Notes: generated by a model not told the origin, from the letters alone. Positions 1-8,569 are shown, counted from the stretch's first letter. The stretch: 64,000 nucleotides of DNA from Leptolinea sp964446955 (GCA_964446955.1 CAYUQJ010000004.1:144713-208712); one strand, 5' to 3'. Numbers and translations: made by a program.

Positions 1-1716
1 TGGAATCTGGGTGGATGTCCGGGTCGGTGTCCGGGTTATGGTCGGCGGTACGGTCTTAGTAATAGTGTAAGTCCGCGTGGGCGGCAGCGTGTTCGTGCGG
101 GTGGGCACGAGGGTACGCGTACGGGTCGCAGAGGGAATCAACGTCCGGGTATTGGTACCGGTGCGGGTCGGTGTCCGTGTAATTGTAGGTGTTTGCGAGA
201 TGGTCGGCGTCAAGGTGATGGTCGGCGTCAAGGTGACCGTCGGGGTTAATGTAACCGTGGCCGTTGAGACCGTACCCATATCAGCAAACAGGTTGGATTG
301 CGGAATGACCTGCCAGGACTGGCTGGCACTTTGCCAGGCCAGCCGGGCATAGGCACTACCGCCGTTCTCGTAATACTCATACACAATATCATACTTCTGG
401 CAACGTTCCAGGTTGATATAACCGGTTTTACTGGTTGCAGATTGATTCTGCCAGTTGTTTACCAGCAAAACACCGTTCACCCACAGGCGTTGGCCATCAT
501 CCGACCGGACGTTAAAGGCGTAGCGCTCGGTGTACAGCGGCATGACCTCGCCGACAAACCGGACGGCAAAACTATCCGTACCAATTCCCGCTGCCGGAGA
601 AGAATACTTCCAGTTGTAATTCACATTGGGTACAATATTCACCACAATGGGACTGGTAAACGGGTTGCTGGGGGGCGATCCGCCTGTGAAGTTGTAGTAT
701 TCAGCACGTATGCCGTTACCGTCGGTCACACAGGGCACCAGTGTATTGGTCGGTGTGGGCGTTACCGTGGACGTGGGTGTTTCGGTGGAGGTTGGAGTAA
801 CGGTAAAGGTTTCCGTTGCCGTCGGGGTAAATGTCGGGGTGTCGGGGATCATGTTGCCCTCCGACAGACCAGTGACACGGGATGTGCGGAATTTTTCCAC
901 AATACCCTCGCGGTATGTATTGAGACGCAAGGTCGGCCACCAGTCACTGATGAGCGGCATGATCATGTTGTGGCGGTAGGTCAGCGTAATGCGCACCCGG
1001 TCGCCGGGGCCGCCGGCATCATCCATGAAAGCCGCAATGGGGCTGTCATACAGAGTACAAACCGTAGGGAAGAACAGATGGTCATTATCAGTGAATCCGG
1101 GAAAATAAAACGGGTCGAACTGGGATTGCTGGGAAAAGAAGTGCTTGGAAGCGTCATCCGCCCCACTAGATGGAGTTACGTGACGATTGGAGCAAGTGGA
1201 TATATAAAAGAAACCAGGCTGACTCGGGTCGCCGCGGTGTGTGGCATCAAAGGTAGCCGAGGGGTGCGCGATGTATTGTAAGTAATCACCGGAGACACCG
1301 GAATCATAGGCTATACCGCTGGCACCGGACATCGCCGCGTCACGAATGGAGGGGAGGCGCGCCCAGTCTTGCAGCAACTGGGTCTGGTCGCGGGCCAGGG
1401 CTTTTTCCGCGTCGGTGGCCGTAGCCGCCGGTTCCACCTTGCAATCGTGGTCCGGATCTTCGGCAGTCAGACCAAGCGCAGTAGCGGCTTCATCACAGTA
1501 TTGCATATTGAACTCACCAGTTACCGCGTAGCGAATGCCGAAGCGCGCGCCATTTTCCAACGCCAGCCAGGCCTGAAGCAGACGTCCGAATTCGACAACG
1601 CCAAAGACCATCAACAGAAGAACAGGCAGGGCGAGGGCAAATTCCACCATGCTCTGGGCGGGTGCCGTGCGAAACCGGCGAACAATACGGGATCCGAGGC
1701 TTCGGCTCTCTCTCAT
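1..1716 (-). CDS. TadE-like pilin with PA14 domain and Thr-Pro stalk (3' end cut by window)
   Basis: The frame is open from the ATG at 1716 to the left edge, giving 572 residues without a stop. It starts 7 nt after the TGA of the upstream vWA gene, with GAGG just before the start. Residues 19-60 form a TadE-type segment: Gln-Ser-Met-Val-Glu-Phe-Ala followed by one hydrophobic helix. Residues about 80-285 are a globular unknown region. A Thr-Pro stalk (about 292-327) leads into a PA14-like domain (about 335-475) with the typical RAEYYN start, a VRFVGEV strand and the SDDGQRLWVNG core. After residue 480 a second Thr-Pro/Thr-Arg repeat continues off the window. TadE proteins are minor pseudopilins; PA14 domains commonly bind carbohydrate. 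I infer a surface adhesin displayed through a Tad-type apparatus. The C-terminus is not visible. Confidence 0.85.
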   Translation of the reverse strand, partial: MRESRSLGSRIVRRFRTAPAQSMVEFALALPVLLLMVFGVVEFGRLLQAWLALENGARFGIRYAVTGEFNMQYCDEAATALGLTAEDPDHDCKVEPAATATDAEKALARDQTQLLQDWARLPSIRDAAMSGASGIAYDSGVSGDYLQYIAHPSATFDATHRGDPSQPGFFYISTCSNRHVTPSSGADDASKHFFSQQSQFDPFYFPGFTDNDHLFFPTVCTLYDSPIAAFMDDAGGPGDRVRITLTYRHNMIMPLISDWWPTLRLNTYREGIVEKFRTSRVTGLSEGNMIPDTPTFTPTATETFTVTPTSTETPTSTVTPTPTNTLVPCVTDGNGIRAEYYNFTGGSPPSNPFTSPIVVNIVPNVNYNWKYSSPAAGIGTDSFAVRFVGEVMPLYTERYAFNVRSDDGQRLWVNGVLLVNNWQNQSATSKTGYINLERCQKYDIVYEYYENGGSAYARLAWQSASQSWQVIPQSNLFADMGTVSTATVTLTPTVTLTPTITLTPTISQTPTITRTPTRTGTNTRTLIPSATRTRTLVPTRTNTLPPTRTYTITKTVPPTITRTPTRTSTQIP

Positions 1717-1723
1717 ACTTGCC

Positions 1724-3655
1724 TCACTTGGTCAACCTGGAATAGATACGGGTGGAAATTTCGTTGAAAATTGCCCGAAGTCCAGACCCGCTCGGAGCGT
1801 AATAATACTGACCGCAACTGGTACGAGTGGCGATCCCGTCACATGGATCTGTAGAACGGTCGCCGTCATCGCCCACCTGGGCCATATAACGTAAAAGATA
1901 TTCGCCGATCGGACCACTCGCGCCTGCGGGTATATTACCGGCATCGCCCAGACCAATAGCATACATGGCAGTATCCGATCCGGAGGCAGCGGCTTCCGCC
2001 GGGTTGCCCGATACCTGCAGGCCGGCATAATCGATCATATCCAGCGCGTAATCGTACACGGAATAGTTGTCCGTGTTAACCAGAGCGGAAACAGATCCCG
2101 GTGGGCAGGTGGTTGCCGGGTTATCCAGGCAATGGCGGGTATTGCCAAAATCTTTGTAGATTTCACCTGAATCGCTGAAATCCCCATCCCCATTTTTGTC
2201 AACCTGGGTGGTCATGATGCCTTTATTTATATCCACACAATCATTACCCCAGGCATAACTGCTAATACCGCCATTACAGTATCCTAGCGGAAAAGTAGAA
2301 GGTATGTTGGGATTTGTCGATGGTGTGTCGCTCATGTTAACCAGACCATCAGAGAGGAATACCATAACCCAAACCGAATTTGGACGGCCATCCCGTTTAA
2401 GGACTTCGGCGCCGGCGCGGATGCCGCAACCCACGCAGGTGGAATTGATGGAGAAATATGTCCAGATCGGTTTACAGGTCGTGGGGTTGGTAAGATCGCA
2501 CCCATGGCTCAACAGCCATGACCGGGCCAGCGTATCATCATCATCCGAATAAGCGCCATCCATGTTCCAATCATAGGCGTCAAACTTACCGGCATTATCG
2601 CAGGGAGCACCATTCTCCGTGATATGGAATGGATCTATGGTGGGGTCCCAGCGGTCGGAGGTATCAATGGGGGATTGCAGTGTGCAGGCCGCTCCCGGAT
2701 CATTATCCGCCCCGTCACCATCACGGTCTTCCGGGTATACAGGATTAAAACCCAAAATTTCCTGGGTGGGATTGGAATCAAGGTGAATGTAGAACCAGTA
2801 TGGACGCAGCCGGGTGTACGGCGGATCGTCATGCACCCGCAGAGCATTGACATCATTTTTGGCATCTGCGAGGTCGGTCCGCATCGGTATGGCCGACGTA
2901 GCCGGCGCGGTAACATCGTAATGCACAATGGCCACATGGTCATACCCATCATACAACGTGTCAATCAATCCGTTGGCCGCCGTCTTCGCGGAAGCCAGCG
3001 GCTCACAGGTATTGGTGCTGTTACATCCAGCCGGGTCAAAGGCCACACCGGCAACATAGCCGGCTGTCTCAGACGCCATGGATTCCGATGTGTCGATGAC
3101 GATCACCAGATCGATCGGGGCGGCTTCCGCGATGGCATTTGCCCGCAGCGGAACCGATTGGAATCCCAGCAGGCTGAGAAAATAAAGTGGTGCTTTTAAT
3201 TCGGCATCAACCCAGACCAGCTTGCGGGCAGAGTCTGTTGTGGTGTCCGGACACTGATTGTAGAAGTTGGGCTCCAATGTAGCCAGGTCGGCATCACGCA
3301 CGCGGTCACCATCACGGTCGCAAACATAGACCTTGAGGTCCATGGCGGTTTCGTCCAGGTTGTGCAGTTTCATCACTTCCAGGGCGGCTGCCGTCATACG
3401 GGCTATAGGGGGAGTCACGTTACCGGCGCCTTCCGCTTTGTAATCGTTGGCAGCTGCCACCGCGGCCGCGTCAATGGAGCGGCGTAATTGGCCGTACGTG
3501 ACGTAGAGTGAGCCCGAATCAATGGCCAGACCGGCGAAGAATAACATCGCCAGCAGCGTCACCGCGAAGATGACGATCACCTGTCCGCGGGTTTTTTGAA
3601 TATCAGGGAGTAGGTGTCGGCTGAGCCGCCGGCAAAGGCATAAGCGAGTACGCAT
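1724..3655 (-). CDS. TadG-like protein with von Willebrand factor A domain and Ca-binding-type loops
   Basis: 643 residues. The N-terminus carries the TadG-type Arg-Gly-Gln-Val start and one membrane helix (about 25-45). The vWA domain begins near residue 181 with a complete MIDAS start, Asp-Thr-Ser-Glu-Ser at 188-192; the second part of the fold is around 427-440 (VWVMVFLSDG). Four Asp/Gly-rich loops resembling calcium-binding loops sit at about 112-123, 309-318, 361-374 and 486-497. Many cysteines suggest disulfides outside the cell. The start at 3655 overlaps the upstream TadE gene by 53 nt and has GAGGG four bases before the ATG. The three pilin-like genes read as one operon. Role inferred: metal-dependent adhesion at the cell surface. 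Confidence 0.87.
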   Translation of the reverse strand: MRTRLCLCRRLSRHLLPDIQKTRGQVIVIFAVTLLAMLFFAGLAIDSGSLYVTYGQLRRSIDAAAVAAANDYKAEGAGNVTPPIARMTAAALEVMKLHNLDETAMDLKVYVCDRDGDRVRDADLATLEPNFYNQCPDTTTDSARKLVWVDAELKAPLYFLSLLGFQSVPLRANAIAEAAPIDLVIVIDTSESMASETAGYVAGVAFDPAGCNSTNTCEPLASAKTAANGLIDTLYDGYDHVAIVHYDVTAPATSAIPMRTDLADAKNDVNALRVHDDPPYTRLRPYWFYIHLDSNPTQEILGFNPVYPEDRDGDGADNDPGAACTLQSPIDTSDRWDPTIDPFHITENGAPCDNAGKFDAYDWNMDGAYSDDDDTLARSWLLSHGCDLTNPTTCKPIWTYFSINSTCVGCGIRAGAEVLKRDGRPNSVWVMVFLSDGLVNMSDTPSTNPNIPSTFPLGYCNGGISSYAWGNDCVDINKGIMTTQVDKNGDGDFSDSGEIYKDFGNTRHCLDNPATTCPPGSVSALVNTDNYSVYDYALDMIDYAGLQVSGNPAEAAASGSDTAMYAIGLGDAGNIPAGASGPIGEYLLRYMAQVGDDGDRSTDPCDGIATRTSCGQYYYAPSGSGLRAIFNEISTRIYSRLTK

Positions 3656-4334
3656 GGACCCTCAATGGATTGGGAACAAACCAGTTGTAGATCGGCAGGT
3701 TTAACACCTGATGGTAACAATAGAAAAATTCAACACCCACAAAACCTTTATTTCGGGGTGCGGCAGACTCAAGCTGCGCCGATACAGAGGAAGCCGTGTA
3801 ATGAGGGGATGTCCGGACAATATTCCCCTGGCAATCCTTTTTCCAGTTCTCATTGATGGCAGTATTGGAATCATGATCGGAATACGCCCAGTAACCGCCG
3901 GACGGGTTGACCTGGATCACATTTGTAGCCCCGATCACTGTAAACACAGTGATGACCACATCATCGATTGTAGGATCCAGATAGACCAGTGGATTCAAAC
4001 CGCCGCAAAAACGCGCGTCCGGGCAGGGATCTTGCGGAGCGAACACGCAGGCTGTGGTCCAGTAGAAACTGTACGGCTCGCTGCGGTTACACTGGTAGGG
4101 ATCCGTGGGGTCATAGACCCAACCCTTTTCGATCTCTGGATCGCGAACAGAGGCAACACGGGCCGCTTCACGGGTCAGGTCGATCACATCCATGTAGCGG
4201 GCTATAAAAAAGACGACTTCCACCAGACCAAGCAAGATAAGTAACAGGATCGGCAATACAACGGCCAGTTCCACAAATGACTGTGCCTTCTCTGACCTGC
4301 TCTTAAGAAAATCCAAAACTTTTCTGATCAACAT
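3603..4334 (-). CDS. TadE-like pseudopilin
   Basis: 243 residues from the ATG at 4334. The frame stays open upstream to 4508, but the extension looks non-coding and the TadE signature starts just after the chosen Met: Lys-Ala-Gln-Ser-Phe-Val-Glu-Leu, then a hydrophobic helix (about 24-45) and the conserved LTREAARVAS segment. The rest is a Cys-containing exported domain with no recognised fold. First gene of a three-gene pilin-like operon (TadE, TadG/vWA, TadE-PA14). No ATPase or platform gene of the Tad system lies in the window, so the secretion machinery must be elsewhere if it exists. Confidence 0.85.
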   Translation of the reverse strand: MLIRKVLDFLKSRSEKAQSFVELAVVLPILLLILLGLVEVVFFIARYMDVIDLTREAARVASVRDPEIEKGWVYDPTDPYQCNRSEPYSFYWTTACVFAPQDPCPDARFCGGLNPLVYLDPTIDDVVITVFTVIGATNVIQVNPSGGYWAYSDHDSNTAINENWKKDCQGNIVRTSPHYTASSVSAQLESAAPRNKGFVGVEFFYCYHQVLNLPIYNWFVPNPLRVHAYSLMPLPAAQPTPTP

Positions 4335-4527
4335 ATGATCTCTGGTACCCAATAACTCTTTCCAATTATTAAGTGGGATTAGTCCAATCCTACAATAAGG
4401 CGCGAAAAGCAAATTGTCAATACAAATAGCGTGAAACAAACGAAAATGTAAAGCCTCCCTATTGCTGTATTCCATTTTATAACAATTTTGGAAAGTTGTT
4501 ACAACCAATTTTGATTTTTTCTACCCA

Positions 4528-4549
4528 AACCTGCCAATTTTGGCAGGTT
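4528..4549. promoter_or_regulatory. Perfect 22-bp palindrome between divergent genes
   Basis: Two 10-bp arms, AACCTGCCAA and its exact complement, separated by TT. It lies in the divergent region between the tadE-like operon (minus) and the first gene of the phage-like cassette (plus). It could be an operator for a dimeric repressor. The following GATTTTTG makes a hairpin terminator conceivable, but both neighbours point away from it, so an operator is more likely. No candidate regulator gene is adjacent. Confidence 0.45.
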
Positions 4550-4616
4550 GATTTTTGTCTGGATCGTTGTAAACTGTATTCAAATATAGAACATATATTC
4601 CATTACCGGAGTGACC

Positions 4617-4943
4617 ATGCCAAGAACCCGTACAAGAAGAACCACCGCGTCCAGCGAAACCATCCAGGACAACGCTGCCATCGCCCTGCATTCCACCGTG
4701 ACCATAATGCAGGATCTGCTCGTCAGGGTCATCACCCTGGCCGATGAAGGCAAAAGTCTGAAAGAGTTGCTGCAGATCCTTGAAACCGTGGGGAAGACGT
4801 CCAACCGGTTAAGCACGCTTTTGAAGAATCAGAAGGCACTGGCCGGTGAAGGCGACCTGGCGGAATTTCTGAACGAGGCGCTGGCCGATGTCGTTCGGGA
4901 GTTGGGAGAGGGTACCGTTCATGGTCACGGGCTATCGAAATGA
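4617..4943 (+). CDS. Small helical protein of unknown function at head of phage cassette
   Basis: 108 residues. The frame opens at a GTG at 4611, but GGAG at 4608-4611 is well spaced for the ATG at 4617, which I use. The protein is basic and Thr/Arg-rich at the N-terminus and then mostly helical (about 15-75), with an acidic C-terminal part. No family recognised. Its place two genes before the terminase large subunit is where a small terminase or other DNA-binding packaging protein is often found; that is only positional inference. Confidence 0.6.
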   Translation: MPRTRTRRTTASSETIQDNAAIALHSTVTIMQDLLVRVITLADEGKSLKELLQILETVGKTSNRLSTLLKNQKALAGEGDLAEFLNEALADVVRELGEGTVHGHGLSK

Positions 4944-4974
4944 GCTTGTCCGGGGCTTCAACCAACTGCGCATC

Positions 4975-5030
4975 GCTGCACAAGGTTGCGATAGTGCCGC
5001 ATCGTGTTTTTCGATGCAGGTATCGAGGAC
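4975..5030 (-). repeat. Degenerate inverted copy of the 54-nt repeat
   Basis: Read on the minus strand, this stretch contains TCGATACCTGCA, an A-run, then GCGG and CGCAA in the same order and roughly the same spacing as the 54-nt repeat at 5064. It is clearly more diverged than the other copies, and its limits are approximate. Confidence 0.5.
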
Positions 5031-5063
5031 TCGCTGCCCGAGCTTGTCGAGGGCAGAGTCGTA

Positions 5064-5177
5064 GCTTCGATACCTGCACGGCAAAAAGCGCCGCGCGGTA
5101 CGGACGCAAGCTCAGCCGACGGGGCTTCGATACCTGTACGGCAAAGAGCGACGCGCGGTACTGACGCAGGCTCGGCC
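5064..5177 (+). repeat. Two tandem copies of a 54-nt repeat (60-bp period)
   Basis: Copies at 5064-5117 and 5124-5177 start with GCTTCGATACCTG, share the ACGGCAAA and CGCGCGGTAC blocks and end in a CTC(A/G)GCC tail, differing at a handful of positions. A third copy of equal length lies inverted at 10977-11030. The sequence is GC-rich and intergenic, like dispersed REP-type elements. Confidence 0.8.
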
Positions 5178-5271
5178 AAAGGGCAGCCGCTCACCGGAAT
5201 CGTGATGGACGCCATATCTCCACTGGATCCCTGCGCCATCCCCGCTGAGACGCTGCCTCCCCTCCCTGTAA

Positions 5272-5300
5272 TCCCCCCGTCAGTTTTTCTGACGGGGGGA
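5272..5300 (+). promoter_or_regulatory. Strong hairpin in the leader of the next gene
   Basis: A perfect 12-bp stem (TCCCCCCGTCAG and its complement) encloses a TTTTT loop. No U-tract follows, so it is not a standard terminator. It ends about 10 nt before the AAAGGGA ribosome binding site of the gene at 5320 and could shield or stabilise that mRNA end. Confidence 0.6.
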
Positions 5301-5319
5301 TGGGAGATGAAAGGGAATT

Positions 5320-5619
5320 ATGAATCCGATTGAACCATCCACAGAAGAACAGGCCGCGCTCTTCGCCGAGCAGATGAGGCACGCGCTTGACCTACTGCGC
5401 GCCGAGGTGGACGCCCTGCGCGCTCTGCACAGTCACGATATGGATATGTGCGCCCACCGCCTGGGCAGCCTGGAAACCGCTGTCCGCGACCATGAACTGC
5501 GCATCCGCGCGGACACGGACGGCGTCACGCAATTCAAAATGTGGGCCGGGCTGGCTTCCGGCAGCTCCGGTTTGATGGCACTCGCCGCCCTCATCCGCAG
5601 TTTTTTCGGAGGCCATTGA
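5320..5619 (+). CDS. Coiled-coil protein with C-terminal membrane helix (XhlA-like layout)
   Basis: 99 residues. Residues about 8-65 are a charged, heptad-like helix; residues about 75-95 form a single hydrophobic helix ending in a short FFGGH tail. This layout resembles haemolysin XhlA-type phage proteins that sit in the membrane with a holin, but I see no decisive motif. The start ATG follows AAAGGGA. The TGA at 5617 overlaps the ATG of the terminase gene by one base, indicating translational coupling. Confidence 0.65.
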   Translation: MNPIEPSTEEQAALFAEQMRHALDLLRAEVDALRALHSHDMDMCAHRLGSLETAVRDHELRIRADTDGVTQFKMWAGLASGSSGLMALAALIRSFFGGH

Positions 5620-7154
5620 TGACCAACCTGCATACCCTGCAAACCCTCAAAGCCCTGATGCGTGACCCGATCCACTTCACCGAATACACCGGTGGTATCC
5701 ACCTGCGCGAGTACCAGTGCGGACCAATGCTGTCCATTCTGCGGTCCGTTCTCGGCCGCAAAGGGTTGAGTTTTGTCATCATGTTCCCGCGGCAATCGGG
5801 GAAAAATGAACTTCAGGCGCAGCTCGAATGCTACCTGCTGGCACTCCTTTCACGCAGCCCGGCCGAAATGGTCAAGATCTCGCCCACCTGGAAACCACAA
5901 TCGCTGAATGCCATGCGGCGCCTTGAACGCGTATTGCAACAAAACCGCATCACCCGGCGGATGTGGCGAAAGGAAAGCGGCTACATCTACCGCGTGGGGC
6001 AGGCACGGCTGATGTTCTTCTCCGGCGCGCCGGAAGCCAATATCGTCGGCGCCACGGCCGGCACGCTACTGGAGGTGGACGAAGCCCAGGATGTTTCGAC
6101 CGCCAAGTATGACAAAGACATCGCTCCCATGGCCGCCTCAACCAACGCGACGCGTGTCTTCTGGGGCACCGCGTGGACGAGCCGGACGCTGCTGGCACGT
6201 GAACTGCGGGCAGCCCGCCGCGCCGAACAAGCAGACGGCATCCGGCGGGCATTTGTGCTTACCGCGTGCGAGGTGGCGGCAGAAGTGGAAGCCTACGGTC
6301 GTTTTGTGGCAGAGCAAACCGCCCGTCTGGGGCGCGACCACCCGCTGGTGAAGACCCAGTTTTACTCGGAAGAGATCGACGCGGAAGGCGGCATGTTCCC
6401 GCCCGCGCGGCGGGACGTGATGCGCGGATCGCATCCGTGCTGCGGTCAGCCCGGCAGCGACCGCATCTATGCCATGCTGCTGGATGTAGCCGGGGAAGAT
6501 GAATCGGCCACGGGCAACAGTGAAGACCTTTCCAACCGGCGGCGCGATTCGACCGCATTGACCATTGTGGAAGTTGACCTCGCCACCCTGCAGGACGACC
6601 TGCTGCGCGCGCCCACGTACCGCTGTGTACACCGCCGCCTGTGGACAGGGATCAAACACACCACACTCTATGGACAACTTCTCGGGCTGATAGAAACCTG
6701 GCAGCCGCAAGCGGTGGTAATTGACGCCACCGGCATCGGAGCGGGTTTGGCTTCCTTCCTTCAAAAACGTTTCCCATCCCGGGTGATTCCGTTTCTTTTC
6801 AACCACGTGAGCAAGTCAAAGCTGGGGTGGGATTTCATCAGCGTATGTGATTCCGGCCGTTGGCAGGAACCGGACACGTCCGGCTCGGATGACCAATCTG
6901 CGCTGCAGACGCTTTTCCAGCGGCAGTTGGAATCTTGCCAGTACCGGGTAAATGACAGCCCGGGGCGGCTGATGTCCTGGGGTGTACCGGATGGCACGCG
7001 CGACCCGTTGACCGGCGATCTAATGCATGACGACCTGGTGATCAGCGCGGCGTTGTGTGCCGTTCTTGACACCTGCCAGTGGTATGACCCGGCTCCCGCT
7101 CTGGTGGTCCGCCGGGAGGATCCGTTGTTTGATATTGACAGGGGAGAATTTTGA
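5619..7154 (+). CDS. Phage terminase large subunit
   Basis: 511 residues from the ATG at 5619. The N-terminal ATPase has a Walker A-type PRQSGKNE at about 57-64 and Walker B LLEVDE at about 150-155 followed by Ala-Gln. The C-terminal RNase H-like nuclease is marked by LLDVAGED (about 287-294), VVIDATGIG (about 366-374) and HDDLVIS (about 470-476), giving the expected acidic residues. The enzyme packages DNA into procapsids and cuts it. The length is typical of the family and no domain is missing, so packaging function may be intact. It overlaps both neighbours by one base. A longer in-frame reading from 5541 has no start signal. Confidence 0.93.
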   Translation: MTNLHTLQTLKALMRDPIHFTEYTGGIHLREYQCGPMLSILRSVLGRKGLSFVIMFPRQSGKNELQAQLECYLLALLSRSPAEMVKISPTWKPQSLNAMRRLERVLQQNRITRRMWRKESGYIYRVGQARLMFFSGAPEANIVGATAGTLLEVDEAQDVSTAKYDKDIAPMAASTNATRVFWGTAWTSRTLLARELRAARRAEQADGIRRAFVLTACEVAAEVEAYGRFVAEQTARLGRDHPLVKTQFYSEEIDAEGGMFPPARRDVMRGSHPCCGQPGSDRIYAMLLDVAGEDESATGNSEDLSNRRRDSTALTIVEVDLATLQDDLLRAPTYRCVHRRLWTGIKHTTLYGQLLGLIETWQPQAVVIDATGIGAGLASFLQKRFPSRVIPFLFNHVSKSKLGWDFISVCDSGRWQEPDTSGSDDQSALQTLFQRQLESCQYRVNDSPGRLMSWGVPDGTRDPLTGDLMHDDLVISAALCAVLDTCQWYDPAPALVVRREDPLFDIDRGEF

Positions 7155-8191
7155 TGAACGATTCACGTACCGGAATTATCAGCCGGCTGGTCGGCCGGTT
7201 GTTTGACAGAGAGATCGACCGGCGGGTCAGCCTGGCTGTCGCCGCGCTGGACGATGCCCGCGACCGGATGCTGCGTCCCGTGTTCCATTCTCTCCCTTTG
7301 AGCAGCACACGCGACCGTTCTGACGGTGAACGGGATGACCTGCTTCGCCAGTCGCTGGATGCCTGGCGCACCAATCCGCTGGCGCGCCGCATCGTCGGCC
7401 TTACCTCGCAGTATGTGGTTGGAGGAGGCATCGGCGTGGATTGCGGCCACGAGCCCACGCGCGGATTCATTCATGAATTCTGGCAGCATTCGTTAAACCG
7501 CATGGACAGCCGGATCATCGAGTGGTGCGATGAACTGACCCGTTCCGGTGAATTGTTCATCCTGGTCACAACCGACACCGCCGGGATGAGCTTCGTTCGC
7601 GCGATACCGGCACTGGATGTGGCAGAAATTACCTGCGCCGGAAATGACATCGAGCAGGAGACCGGTTTCACCCTGAAAGACGGGCGGGTGTACCCGGGGC
7701 GGGATACCGCGTTGGATGGTGAGGGAAATCCGCCGTTCATCCTGCATTACGCCGTCAACCGCCCGGCGGGAGCGCAACACGGCGAGAGCGACCTGGCGCC
7801 TCTTCTCAAATGGCTGGCGCGATACTCCGCATGGCTGGAGGACCGTGCGCGTTTGAACCGCTTTCGCACCACATTCCTGTTCGCCGTCACGTTGAAAGGG
7901 TCCACGGCGGTGGAACGCGTCCGGCGGCAGGCGGAATTAAACCTCAATCCCCCGTCACCGGGCAGCCTTCTGGTGAAAGATGACTCGGAAACCTGGGAGG
8001 CACTGGCGCCACGGCTCGAATCGGCTGACGCCAATGCAGACGGGCTGTCGCTCAAAAAGATGATCGCGGCCGGGGCGGGCATTCCGCTGCATTTCCTGGC
8101 CGAGCCGGAAAGCGCCACCCGCACCACGGCGGAAAGCGCCGGCGGTCCCACCTTCCGTCATTTCGAGCAGCGTCAGGAGTTTGTTCTGTGA
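7154..8191 (+). CDS. Phage portal protein, N-terminal part up to an in-frame TGA
   Basis: 345 residues from the ATG at 7154, which overlaps the terminase TGA. It shows a portal-like pattern: an N-terminal helical wing with the PLARRIV segment, a GELF turn, and near the end an IPLHFL stretch followed by SATRTTAES, which resembles the clip/crown region of portals that select lambda-like or Mu-like packaging. The frame stops at TGA 8189-8191 in the middle of a helix, and the very next codon continues in the same frame with 106 more portal-like residues. The full protein would be about 452 residues. Portal rings form the DNA entry vertex of the capsid. Confidence 0.8.
   Translation: MNDSRTGIISRLVGRLFDREIDRRVSLAVAALDDARDRMLRPVFHSLPLSSTRDRSDGERDDLLRQSLDAWRTNPLARRIVGLTSQYVVGGGIGVDCGHEPTRGFIHEFWQHSLNRMDSRIIEWCDELTRSGELFILVTTDTAGMSFVRAIPALDVAEITCAGNDIEQETGFTLKDGRVYPGRDTALDGEGNPPFILHYAVNRPAGAQHGESDLAPLLKWLARYSAWLEDRARLNRFRTTFLFAVTLKGSTAVERVRRQAELNLNPPSPGSLLVKDDSETWEALAPRLESADANADGLSLKKMIAAGAGIPLHFLAEPESATRTTAESAGGPTFRHFEQRQEFVL
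8189..8191 (+). other. In-frame TGA inside the portal frame
   Basis: The codons read Val-Leu-TGA-Met-Leu-Arg. The frame stays open on both sides, with no separate ribosome binding site for the downstream half. A single G-to-A change from TGG (Trp) would create it. Other genes in the cassette use TGG for Trp and TGA as a real stop, so this is a nonsense mutation, a readthrough site or a sequence error rather than a changed code. Confidence 0.85.
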
Positions 8192-8512
8192 ATGCTGCGG
8201 GATCTGCTTCAGGCAATAACAATCCGGGCAGCCCGCTGCGGCCGTCCGGTCAAGACGGACGCGGACATTGATCTGCGCGGTACCGACATCTCCGCGCGTG
8301 ATAACAGCGAGCTGGCCGGTGCCGCGGCTGAGATCGTCACCGCCTTTTCCAGCCTGCACGCCCGCGGATTGATCGATGATGCCGAGTTGTTACGCCTGGC
8401 ATACCGCTTTGCCGGCGAGGTGGTTGATATCCCCGCGCTGCTGCGTCAGGCTGTGGATAACCGCCCAAAATCGGTGGATAACCCTGTAGATAAACCGGCG
8501 GATTCCGGTTAA
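8192..8512 (+). CDS. Portal protein, C-terminal part after the TGA
   Basis: 106 residues in the same frame as the portal gene, starting at the ATG directly after its TGA. The DISARDNSELA and GLIDDAELLRLAYRFAGE stretches look like the C-terminal tail of portal proteins, which usually follows the clip domain without a break. The last 25 residues are a Val-Asp-Asn-Pro-rich tail. No Shine-Dalgarno is visible before 8192, so independent translation would need reinitiation at the stop. It ends in tandem TAA codons. Confidence 0.7.
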   Translation: MLRDLLQAITIRAARCGRPVKTDADIDLRGTDISARDNSELAGAAAEIVTAFSSLHARGLIDDAELLRLAYRFAGEVVDIPALLRQAVDNRPKSVDNPVDKPADSG

Positions 8513-8569
8513 TAACCGGCGAATCCCTGTTGAAAACCTGTGTACAGAACCTGGATGGATAGGAGGCGA

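Larger units (their letters stand above)
4944..5319. other. Gene-free stretch holding a 54-nt repeat cluster and a hairpin
   Basis: About 376 nt without a convincing gene. It contains one degenerate inverted and two direct tandem copies of a 54-nt repeat (listed separately) and a strong hairpin just before the next gene. The short frames across it read the repeats in both directions and have no family resemblance. Confidence 0.7.

Noticed and set aside
77..1281. Plus-strand open frames rich in Val, Arg and Gly
   Set aside because: They are antisense shadows of the Thr-Pro repeats and PA14 region of the minus-strand TadE-like gene, with no start signals.
4940..5333. Short frames on both strands across the repeat cluster
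   Set aside because: They read the 54-nt repeat units and show no family resemblance or ribosome binding site.
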